A stretch of DNA of 64,000 nucleotides from contig BLZA01000018.1 in assembly GCA_013423385.1 (NCBI GenBank), positions 124,001 to 188,000 on the forward strand, read 5' to 3'. Position numbers and translations under genes: made by a program. This document shows positions 52,580 to 61,787 of the stretch, piece after piece. Within the stretch, counting starts at the first letter, position 1; every line of letters begins with the position of its first letter. Under the pieces are notes generated by a model. The model searched no databases. It saw nothing but the letters and a program-made list of their open reading frames with translations, and had not been told where the DNA came from. Source of the DNA: Naganishia liquefaciens. Taxonomy: Eukaryota > Basidiomycota > Tremellomycetes > Filobasidiales > Filobasidiaceae.

Positions 52580-55500
52580 ATGGCCTGCCGTACACCTCTT
52601 CGCCCTACAGTACAAGAGGACTGGAGTAACGACGGCGACTTTGACTTTGAAGACAACCACGAGTCAGCTGTCCCGCGTATACCGTCTTCGTTGCCAAAAC
52701 CGGATCTGAATCTCATTTCATGCGATGGCCGAAGCGTACAAATGCTTTCTGCCAATGTGAATCGCAAAGTACGGCTCTCGAATCGCCAAGCAGACGATTT
52801 TGGGGATCAAGAGGAGGCAATCGCGGATGGGGTCATGGAGAGCTCGAGTTCTGGTTCGGTTCAGACCACCCAATTCAGATATGCTGGCATGACGGATCTC
52901 GAAATCGCGGACGAGGAAGACGTGGAATACCCGACGATCAAGGGCCTGGAATCGGAGTGTACGAGGACATTGAAGCATGGCAGAGGTCGCTCGGGTGTAC
53001 AAGCACAAGTCACGGGTACCGCGCTCGGTGGTACGGCCTACATCACTCGACTCGGTTCAGCGGGATCTCGGTCGAAAGCCAGGACGGACAACTTGAACAT
53101 GGACGGAGATCTGGATTGGGGCAGCAGTACCGCTTCTTCAACATCGATTCACTCAGCCGCCGTGGACTTCAAAACCAAACTGAATCTTCGACTTGCGAAT
53201 CAGCAGATTGCGACGGGAAATCGAGAAGACAAGTGGGATGACTTTGATGCTGGCTTCGACACCGATGGGGAAGACGACAGCAAGCAGAGAACACTGAAGG
53301 CTGGGACGGCCCCGTCCCAGAGTGTCATCGAAGCAAAGCTCGGCAGCCAGGACCCAACGTACAGCAAGCCGGCAAATGTCGCAAACGAGGGCGATGACAT
53401 GGAGGAGGGGTTCCAGCTACCATTGACGCTCCACCACTTGAAGCTCATTCCACGATCACCGCAATCTGCTGTGCTGCGTCATCGTTCGTCTCGATCATCC
53501 CTCGCATCGGCCGCCACGGGTCAGACTTCGGATTGGGATAACATCGGCACACCTGCGAATGCTCGTGCGAGCGGGACTAGCAGTCGCACAGCGAGTTCCG
53601 TCATCCCAGGCACAGATCAGTCAGAGGTCGACGACCATCATGCAAGAACACGATCGGATCTTGATCGCGATACAGAGGACGATTTGGAAGATGGACTGGA
53701 ACTGCCGGTTCCGAGTTTCTTCTCCAATGGTCGAGCGAGAGAGTTGAACAAGCTTTTAGATCGCAAGCGCAAACCCGAGGTGGTCTCAGGAGGCGTAACA
53801 TCCCACCAGACAGCACAAGCAAGGGGAACAAGACCCTCCTCGACCTTGATGCGTCCCACCTTGTCATCTTCGGCAAAACTCAAATATGTACCCCTCGCTC
53901 AGGATTCGCTCGAGGATCAATTGGAAGACGGACTTGTTCTCGGCGATGAAAGGACTGAGCTCACCCACAGAAGGCTTGCTCGTATACGACAGTCTCGCGT
54001 CAACCAGGGGACGCCAACCGGCCCAAGGAATGCGGTTGGAGGTACATTGAAGCGGGGATTCATCAGTGGGCGACAGAAAGTTGACAATGCGAGCGATGCC
54101 CCTTCGATATCGCGTCCAGCGAGCGGCTCAAACGGTCTTCTGGCTACCCCATCGAATGCTCGCATTTATCAAGCTAGTCCGTCATTTTCAGCATTGCCTC
54201 CTGCATCATTAGCGAATACACCGAGCCGACTTCGCCATCGCACATCCCAATCTCGTCTTGGTGAAGCTTTTTCCTCGTCGTCCCTTGGAAAACGTCAATC
54301 GATGTCGTCTCTTCGTGATGCGGCGAAGCTACACGAAAGTACAGGATTCTCAATGCAGCACCCTCCTAGCCGCAACGCACTTTCATACACAGCCCAGACC
54401 GCTGCAAGTGCCGCGAGATCCGTTGAAAATCCGAGGAAGGGCAGCGCAGAAAGTGGATGGCCGAACGCTGAGCGATCACGAACACCTTCTGAGCGCTCGT
54501 ACGGTATCAGATCGACGTCTTCATCGATGAACAGCAAGACAGATCGACCTCGCGCTCCGATTCCGCCTTCGTTTACCCAAGAAGCAGTATTTGACGAGTC
54601 ATCCGCTTTCGCGCCTTCCTCCTTGCCTATCAGCAACAAGCTGCGCAAGTTGGTCGGTCTCAAGTCTTATGGTGATGGCACAGAACTCGATGGCATTGAG
54701 GACTTGCAGGTGGACAGAACAAAGGAGGGAATGGTTAAGCAACCTAAAGAGACTTCCTCTTCGGTACATGGGTCGATTGGCAGGTCCGCAGGGCAGCATC
54801 TGGGACTTGGGGTACATGGGTCGATCGGCAGGTTCGCAGGGCAGCATCTGGGACTTGGAAGGCCTTCGCGACTGCCTCGTACGCAACACCTTGGTTCATT
54901 ACCTGACTCGCGCTGATTTTCTGCCCAGAAACGCCTAGCACAACAGCCGAGAAGCGTAAAGCGCATCCTACGGAACCGGCAACTTTACCAAGACAGGCTG
55001 CGACCTCAAAGGGCAAACCCCTCGCGAGAAAGGCTGGACTTATTCGACATCTGGGCAGAGTGGAAAAGAAGAAGGGTAAGTAATCTTCGCTGACGGAATG
55101 CAAGGTTTCGCGTTGAGAGGTTCTTCCTGTTCACAGTCGGCGACATGATCTGGAATCCGGAAACGCTGAGATGGGAGGGAAATTATCAGGCTCTGCGAGA
55201 CTTTGATGCTCAAGTCATGTCATCCGCTCGTCCCGCTCTGATCACGCATTACGGTGCGTTCGCCAGTATGAAAGCGACGTCATCTCGCTCGACAATCGCC
55301 GGTGATAGCAAGCATGGCAACCGCGTCCCGTCCGACGTGTCACCCTCCGTTTCTGCGGCTCCTTTAAATGCCCCCAGGATTGTGGGAAATATGATGTTCG
55401 ACCCGGAAAAGATGTGTTGGATCAGCACACTGGCAGCAGAAGACGACGAGCCTGATCCTTTTGCGAACATCGACGAGGAAGATGCATCCGATCGACAAGG

Positions 55501-56155
55501 CAGCTCCGGTTTGGATGATCAAGATGATCATTTCGATGAAGACGGCGTTGAGCCCTTGCGAGGAGGGACGATCACCAAGGATATGGGACGCACCATGATC
55601 GACGGCATTCGAGCGCGAGCTACGGGTCTCATGCGATTCAGCAGCGCTACGACGACGAGCTCGTTGTCGTCTGCGGGAACATCGACTACATCCCAGAGTA
55701 GCGAACCTCGTCGCAGGAGAGAAAACTTTGCGGGGCGCCTTGGGGCCGAGGATGCAGAAGAATGGGACGTTGAAGTCGGTGTGCCATCCCGCAAACCTGG
55801 GCTTCATCTGCCGTCTACCTCGACGCCCGGCCGAAGCACGAGTAATCGATCATCCGCCCAGACCGATTCCGGCTTTAAAGTTAAGAACTCTGGCAATCCG
55901 GTATCCTCGATGCATTCGTCATCACCTCGATACAGCCGAAAAACCTTTGAACCTACCGAATTCGTCTCGGAGGCGCTCTGGCGTCAAAGTTTGGCAGCGG
56001 AAACCCGACACGAACAGGAAATGCTGGGATGGCGAGTGGACGAGAAGATCAAGCGGGGCTGGAATGCGCGAGATCTCGAAAGGGAAAGGGAGAGGGAGAA
56101 GCGGCGAGAGGAGAAGAGGCTGTGGGAGATTAGAAATTTGGCCATGAGGTCGTGA
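52580..56155 (+). CDS. BYR4: Byr4/Bfa1-like scaffold of the two-part GAP in the septation/mitotic exit network
   Basis: With a Cdc16/Bub2 partner it forms the GAP for the Spg1/Tem1 GTPase at spindle poles and restrains septation or mitotic exit. The N-terminus has the typical acidic pattern (WSNDGDFDFED, WDDFDAGFDTDGEDD). The middle carries paired degenerate motifs EDDLEDGLELP and LEDQLEDGLVLGDE. The C-terminal part is most diagnostic: VGDMIWNPETLRWEGN, LRDFDAQVMSSARPALI, then VGNMMFDPEKMCWIS and DEPDPFANID. Introns I read are 54879-54928 and 55076-55136; both restore the frame. A 48-bp tandem duplication lies just before the first intron. Arg/Glu-rich helix at the end (about 56040-56130). 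ATG 52580. Confidence 0.88.
54764..54859 (+). repeat. 48-bp tandem duplication inside the Byr4 coding region
   Basis: Two units with start-to-start spacing of 48 bp and only a few differences. Read in frame they give HGSIGRSAGQHLGLG and HGSIGRFAGQHLGLG. Each unit opens with GTACATGGG, which could act as a weak splice donor. Confidence 0.85.
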
Positions 56156-56535
56156 TCCTGCACGATTTGCGGATTGTCGAAATCTCGCTTCTCGACAAAG
56201 ATGAAGACGACAAACGATACGACACATTCACGATGACAGCTCCTGCGATGATGCGACATGCCGCGGAAACGCCCACGATCAATGACACCGACGGGTACGA
56301 TACTGCGTACACTTTACGTTGACGCCAATAATGAGCCGATATGGCCAAATGCTTGTTGTAGCCCACGCATTTTGCGATTTCATGAGCGATCGCATCCACT
56401 GACATGAGCCCAAAATGGAGAGAGAGAGAGAGAGAGACCAGTGCTGAGACAGTCGGAAGATGAATGATAACCGGCTGCGCGATCCCTGGGCGTACTACAA
56501 TGTACAACTTTTTGACTCTATGTATGACCGATCCT
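56156..56535. other. Spacer between converging genes with a GA microsatellite
   Basis: Holds the 3' ends of the Byr4 gene and of the cytosolic aminotransferase gene. A (GA)n run at about 56417-56438 is the only structure. No gene seen. Confidence 0.55.
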
Positions 56536-58106
56536 CTATACCCTGCCCGCAACGACACTCCATTCGTGCGGGATCTTGCCCGTCTGGATGCCCTGGATCC
56601 TGCCGAGCATGGCTTTTGCGATGGGCCCGAGTCCATCAGCTTCGCATGGGATGGGGATGTTTTTTCCGAGGTATCCGATGCTGCGATGATGATCAGTACC
56701 CATGATAAGGCGCACTTTTTTTTCTTTTTCAAAGACAGGGAACCTACTTGTCAACCGAGGTAACGATCGCCGCCGTCCCGGCACCAAACACTTCCTTGAT
56801 CTTTCCCTGCCTCGCCAACGCCGCCAACTCGGGCATCGTCATCTTGCGCTCGGAAACGACGAGACCGTTTGCTGGCAGACCGTCGACGTGAACCTTGCCC
56901 GCAACGTGGTCCCGCGCGATCGTCAAGATGGAATCCCGCGTGACACCGGGCAAGATCAAGTCCTGCAGCGGCGGCGTGACCATCTCGGTCGTTCCGTCCT
57001 CCTCGGTGCGATCAATGACGACGAAAAGGTTCATCGTTCCGACCTCGGTCAACTCGTGCTCTTCGCCGTGCAACCAAAGATTCTGCGCGTATCCTTCCTT
57101 GGCGGCTTCCACCTGCGGCACGATCGCCGGTGAGTAGTTGGCGCCGAGTTTGAACCCGCCTGTGCCGCCAGGGGCGGCACGGATGAATTCGGATGTCGCG
57201 CGGAGGGAGATGGCCTTGAAACCTGTGGCGTAGTAGGGACCGACGGGCGAGGCGATGACGTAGAGCAAGGCGGTACCGGATGCACCGACGCCGAGCGAGT
57301 TTTGCGTGCCGATCATGGTAGGACCTGGGGATCAGGGCGTTCAGTACGGAAGGAGGGGGGGGGGGGTTGCGGAGAGCTCGACGTACGGAGGTACAAGCTG
57401 TACCCGGGCTCTGACGGGATCCATTTAGCATCGAGCATGACAAGTTTTTTGATCAACTCGATCAAGGCGTCCGGGTCGAATTCGGGCAAGGCGATTCGCG
57501 CGGCGCTGCGGTTCATTCGGGCCATGTTCATATCGGGTCGGAAGAGCCGGATGGTGCCGTCTTCGCCGCGGTAAGCCTTCATACCTTCGAAGCTGTAGAA
57601 CGAGACAGTCGGTGAGGCAAAGGCAAACGTCGGGCGGCGGCCAGATTGGACGTACAGGCAGAATGCATAGTGGAACACACTCGACGACGGGTCCAGCGAG
57701 AGCGGGCCATCTGTCATTCCTCTTCAGCGTGTACCACTTCCCTCCTAAGGGAGAGGGAGCTACTCACACTCCTTGATCAACGGCGCAGCCCAACCGGTCT
57801 CCCTCGACCACTCAACCATGAGCATGTGATCCGTAAACGTCTTGCCAAAGACCAACTCGTTTGCCGGGAGCGGCGTTTTCGGGTTCTTGAGCGGTTCCAC
57901 TTGGAGGAGTGCAGGCTACCACGAATGATTAGATTAAGATCGTCAGTGATACTCTGCCCTCGCGTGGGGCGGGAACGGAACCCATCCGAAACGAAGCGAC
58001 TCACGTTGATGTCGGGCAGTCCTGCCGGTTCCTTGGGCACGTTTGCCGCAGCCTTGGCGGCCTGCTCTGCGGAGAACTCTTGCTTTCCGAGTGTTCCGAT
58101 AGACAT
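56536..58106 (-). CDS. BAT2: Branched-chain aminotransferase, cytosolic-type copy
   Basis: PLP enzyme that interconverts Leu, Ile and Val with their 2-oxo acids. The start [20 protein letters not shown] has no mitochondrial leader. Then [30 protein letters not shown] and, across an intron, [27 protein letters not shown] follows. The PLP Lys lies in [11 protein letters not shown], followed by YAQNLWL and [10 protein letters not shown]. The end reads [17 protein letters not shown] and [10 protein letters not shown]. The intron before LFEGMKAYR uses a GTACGT donor (near 57655-57600), and one intron holds a run of twelve G at 57355-57366. It lies directly downstream of a close paralogue in the same orientation. 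Confidence 0.9.
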
Positions 58107-58468
58107 GGTGTGTGGTCAAAGCGGAGTGGTATGGGGTGATGGGATGGAATGGGATGGGATGGGATGGACTAATACTATCTATACTCGCCCGCTGCGTTGA
58201 CTGTGACTGCAAGCGCGAGACTTTTGTCTTATCCTTAGCGCGCACGCGTTTCGCGGTTGACGGGTTTAGCGACTTTGCATCCGCCGCCATCCCCGTCGGG
58301 TCCGGAGGGGAGGGTCAAGGGTCAAAGGGGAATAATGTACTGTGTGTCGTGACAGCAAAACTCCGTGTGTCTGCTCAGCCCAACCCCATGCACGCATATT
58401 ACATGACTACTCCTGCACAACCCCCCCCCCCTCCAAACCATCTCCACCCCGCCTGTGGCCGGCCGGCC
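58107..58468. other. Spacer between the two aminotransferase genes, with simple repeats
   Basis: The 361 bp hold the 3' end of the mitochondrial-type gene and the promoter of the cytosolic-type gene. GGGAT-type repeats lie at about 58135-58168 and a C-run at 58421-58431. No ORF supported. Confidence 0.55.
58135..58168. repeat. GGGAT/GGGATGGAAT short tandem repeat
   Basis: About six 5-bp units immediately upstream of the cytosolic-type aminotransferase ATG (58106). Probably in its promoter or leader. It is not a telomere array. Confidence 0.7.
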
Positions 58469-60081
58469 CTACGCCCGCCCGGCAACGACGCTCCACTCAT
58501 GCTCAATCTTGCCCGTCTGTATACCCTGGATCCTATCCAGCATCGCCTTGGCAATAGGTCCCAATCCCTCCGGGCCGGCGGGAATAGGGATATCCTCGCC
58601 CTCGTATCCGATGCTGTTTGCGCGATAACGGGTTGGGTCAGCGTGCGTGGGAAGAGTGAGGAAGTTTGAGGGCTTACTTGTCGACCGAGGTGACGATCGC
58701 GGCCGTTCCGGCGCCAAACACTTCCTTGACTTTGCCCTCGTGTGCGAGCCGTTTCAATTCGGGCATACTCATCTTGCGTTCCGAGACGATGAGATTCTCG
58801 GGCAAGCCGGGCACGCGAACCGTACCGGCGACATGGTCCCGCGCGATCGTCAAGACGCTATCGCGTGTGACACCGGGCAAGATCAAGTCCTCGAGCGGCG
58901 GCGTCAAGAGTTCGGTCGTGCCATCCGGGTGCTCGATCACGACGAAGAGATTCATCGTCCCGACCTCGGTCAGCTCGTGTTCCGGTCCATGCAACCACAA
59001 ATTCTGAGCGTATCCCTTTTTGGCGGCTTCCACTTGTGGCACAACACCGGGCGAGTAGTTGGCGCCGAGTTTGTACCCACCTGTGCCGCCCGGCGCGGCA
59101 CGGACGTATTTGGTCGTGGCTTGGAGGGAAATGGCTTTGAAGCCCGTGGCGTAGTACGGTCCCACGGGCGAGGCGATGACAAACAAGAGGGCTTTACTCG
59201 ATGGGCCGACGCCGAGCGAGTTTTGCGTGGCGATCATGGTGGGACCTGGAGAGGTTACCCGCGCGGTCAGATGATCGCCTCGATAGACGAGGAAACGTGT
59301 GGGGGGCTCACGAATGTATAGACTGTACCCGGGCTCGGACGGGATCCATTTCGAGTCGAGGACGACCATTTGTTTGATCAACTCGACCAAGGCCTCGCCG
59401 TCAAACTGCGGCAACGCGATTCGCGCGGCACTGCGGTTCATTCGTGCCATGTTCATGTCGGGCCGGAAGAGACGGATCGTGCCGTCTTCACAGCGGTAGG
59501 CTTTCATGCCCTCAAAGCTGTTGGGACGGGGGTCGGCAAGCAAAGCCCAAGAAAAGCGGAAGCGCGATCGGACGTACAGGCAGAATGCATAGTGAAAGAC
59601 GGTCGACGACGGATCGAGCGATAGCGGGCCGTCTTGCGTCACGGGGGCGAGGGTTCAGCACATCACCTCCCTTGGTACCCTTTTCCCGAGCGAGGACCTA
59701 CATTCCTTGATCAACGGCTCGGCCCATCCCGACTCGCTCGACCAAGGAATCATGAGCATGTGGTCTGTAAACGTCTTGCCAAAGACCAATTTCGACGACG
59801 GCAACGGCGTCTTGGGGTTCTTGAGGGGTTCGATTTTGAGCAGTGATGGCTGATTGGAGGGTTTCGTGATTAGCGGCAACCCTAGGCGGACGGGACAGGA
59901 AAACACTCACGTCAATGTCGGGAAGACTGATAATCTCACCCGTCATGGTATCCCTCTGGACGGCGCCTGTCGACTTGCATCGTATCGCCGCCGCGGCGAC
60001 ATGCCCCGCGCGGGCCGTCGCGTTCGCGGGTCGAATGCTGACGGAGCGGAGCGATGTCAAGGAGCGAAAGACGGCGCGCAT
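58469..60081 (-). CDS. BAT1: Branched-chain aminotransferase, mitochondrial-type copy
   Basis: Same enzyme as its downstream neighbour but with a mitochondrial leader: MRAVFRSLTSLRSVSIRPAN, Arg/Ser/Ala-rich and without acidic residues. Conserved parts: [39 protein letters not shown], then LFEGMKAYR over an intron, and [17 protein letters not shown]. The PLP Lys is in [21 protein letters not shown] and [17 protein letters not shown] follow, with the end [10 protein letters not shown]. The introns before YGPLSLDP and before LFEGMKAYR sit at the same codon positions and phases as in the neighbour, which supports tandem duplication. A TGAGTCA site lies 55 bp upstream of the ATG. Confidence 0.9.
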
Positions 60082-60135
60082 GATGGATGGTGGCAGGGGA
60101 TAAGACGACGAAGAGGAACGAGGAATAGGCGGATA

Positions 60136-60142
60136 TGAGTCA
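60136..60142. promoter_or_regulatory. TGAGTCA, possible Gcn4/AP-1-type site
   Basis: A perfect palindromic TGA(G)TCA heptamer 55 bp upstream of the mitochondrial-type aminotransferase ATG. In yeasts Gcn4 binds this element at amino-acid genes, including BAT1. A heptamer of this kind is expected several times by chance in 64 kb, so this is only suggestive. Confidence 0.3.
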
Positions 60143-60143
60143 C

Positions 60144-60170
60144 CCGCCCCGCCCCGCCCCGCCCCGCCCG
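60144..60170. repeat. CCCGC pentamer repeat (GC-box-like)
   Basis: About five CCCGC units in tandem, adjacent to the TGAGTCA heptamer and upstream of the mitochondrial-type aminotransferase. It could bind zinc-finger factors or be a plain microsatellite. Confidence 0.7.
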
Positions 60171-60403
60171 ATGGTGCGCCCCGCAGAAAATGTCCCCGGT
60201 CAGGGAGGGAGGGCCGATAGGGGACAGCGAGTCGGGCGGGGGCAAGGGGCGGGGATGTCGGGCAATGGCCTGGAATGGTATCAAGAGTGAGTGTCCGAGT
60301 GAACAGATGTATTCCTAACGGATTGTACACATAGGGACACCCCGGCCATGATTATCCGTTCGATGTGGTCAACTTTCGCCTTACAACACGCCCTTTCCTC
60401 GCG

Positions 60404-61558
60404 CTAATAATCATACTCCCCCTCGGCGAGCTCGCCCTCCTTGCCCTTATCCTCGCCCGTCGAAAGATCCACCTCGTCCTCGTCATCAAAGTACGCATCT
60501 GCCGTATCCTGCTCGAGCAGCGGATTGCCCCCGACGGGATCTGCAAAGTCGATGATATCATAAGGCAGTGTCTGATTCCACCGAGCGTTAGTACGAGTGA
60601 GTTTACGGGCAAAAAGGGACAAGCGAAAACGCACGTCTTTCCCATCGAGGAATAACTCGAGCAAGGCCCGTTCAAACGTCTCGACCACCTCGTGCTCGTC
60701 CGTCGTTTGCCCGCTTCTTGGGGGCAAACCTTGCCACCCGCGCTCCCCCGTGTCCGTCAACTCGCGTCGTTCCCGCTGTCGCGCAACTACGACATCCTGT
60801 GCTTCGCGTTCCTCCTCGAGGTCCCGCATGAGTGAGCCGAGTCGGTTCACTTGCAGCGCGAGGGAACGGGGAGCAGAGGGCATGAAGGATGTGCTGGGCC
60901 ATGAAGATTCCTCGGAGAGACGGGCGGATTGGGTGGGTGCGGGTGGTGCGGCGGTGGGTGGGGTGGTTGCGCGGGGTGGAGGACCGTTGAGAGGGATGGA
61001 AGACATGTGTGGGTGGTCCTTGCCATCGCCGTCGTCATCGTCATCCATCGCACCAAACAGTCCCTCCGTCTTACGTCCCCCTGCCGCCGACCCAGCAGCC
61101 TCCCGATCCCGCACCCGAATCCCACGCACCATTTCCACAGGCCTCGATGCATATTCCTGCCCACCGTCCAATTCCTCGCGCATCATCCCAGGCCCACGCG
61201 AATCCCCACCCGATCGTTCCCACAATAAAGGCCACCTCCGCCACCCTTCCTCTGCACTCAACTCGCGCGGCCTCGTCGGCCGATGACCGACGAGCCCGGC
61301 CCATATCATCCGACGGGATTTGATCCCCCTGACGCGGGATCGTTCGGCCGGGGTTGTGGCCCGGGAGAGGACGTGGGTGAGCGAGGGCGGGATGAGGTCG
61401 AGGTAGAGTTGGAGAAAGGCGAGGGGCGTGGTGGGGAAGTGGCCGGTGGCGGGGAGGCCGAGGTGGGATTGGAGACGGGCGAGGTCGGCGTCCGTGTCCG
61501 GCGGGGAGGATGTGGCGGTGGAAGCGGATGGGTGTGGTGTATCTGTTGTGCGTGCCAT
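60404..61558 (-). CDS. CCDC97-like (CCD97 C-terminal domain) protein
   Basis: The C-terminus matches the CCD97-like domain: FERALLELFLDGKD then, after a 63-bp intron with a CTAAC branch site (about 60573-60635), TLPYDIIDFADPV and DTADAYFDDEDEVD, ending in an acidic tail. The N-terminal part has FLQLYLDLIPPSLTHVLSRA, and the middle is Pro/Ser-rich with an acidic DDDDDGDGKD patch, then a coiled coil (LGSLMRDLEEEREAQDVVV). Human CCDC97 is linked to the SF3B splicing complex; here that role is inference. The intron keeps the frame open if retained. I prefer the ATG at 61558; the frame stays open to an ATG at 61702 but crosses a C-run there. Confidence 0.7.
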   Translation of the reverse strand: MARTTDTPHPSASTATSSPPDTDADLARLQSHLGLPATGHFPTTPLAFLQLYLDLIPPSLTHVLSRATTPAERSRVRGIKSRRMIWAGLVGHRPTRPRELSAEEGWRRWPLLWERSGGDSRGPGMMREELDGGQEYASRPVEMVRGIRVRDREAAGSAAGGRKTEGLFGAMDDDDDGDGKDHPHMSSIPLNGPPPRATTPPTAAPPAPTQSARLSEESSWPSTSFMPSAPRSLALQVNRLGSLMRDLEEEREAQDVVVARQRERRELTDTGERGWQGLPPRSGQTTDEHEVVETFERALLELFLDGKDVRFRLSLFARKLTRTNARWNQTLPYDIIDFADPVGGNPLLEQDTADAYFDDEDEVDLSTGEDKGKEGELAEGEYDY

Positions 61559-61787
61559 GGTGGCGGTGGCGGTGGTGGTAATAGTTGGCTGGAGAGCAGA
61601 CACATTCCCCCCCCCCCGTGAATGAATACGCGGTTGAACCGACTCCCCCTCCGCTCGTCGCGAGTCACGTGAAAGTGAAACACGGGGGGCGCGATATTCC
61701 ATTCATCTCGATTCATCTCACTCTCAGCCAGCCGATGCATTCATTCCCTCCCTCCCTCCTGCTGCTTGGTAACCCATCCAACCCCCA
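61559..61787. promoter_or_regulatory. Bidirectional promoter of the CCDC97-like gene and PET127, with a C-run
   Basis: Start codons are 229 bp apart, head to head. A run of eleven C at 61607-61617 lies within it. CCACGTGA-like text is not present; GAGTCACGTGA occurs near 61660 and contains the CACGTG E-box (cAcGTG core), a common bHLH site. Confidence 0.45.

Noticed and set aside
56130-56732. 200-codon minus-strand ORF overlapping the aminotransferase end
   Set aside because: It overlaps the true last exon (ending [10 protein letters not shown]) in another frame and the 3' end of Byr4.
58135-58168. GGGAT repeats as an internal telomere tract
   Set aside because: Too short and not the usual TTAGGG-type unit; a plain microsatellite explains it.
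60573-60635. In-frame insertion in the CCDC97-like domain
   Set aside because: It has GT and AG borders and a CTAAC branch site and separates FLDGKD from TLPYDII, so it is an intron that happens to stay open.
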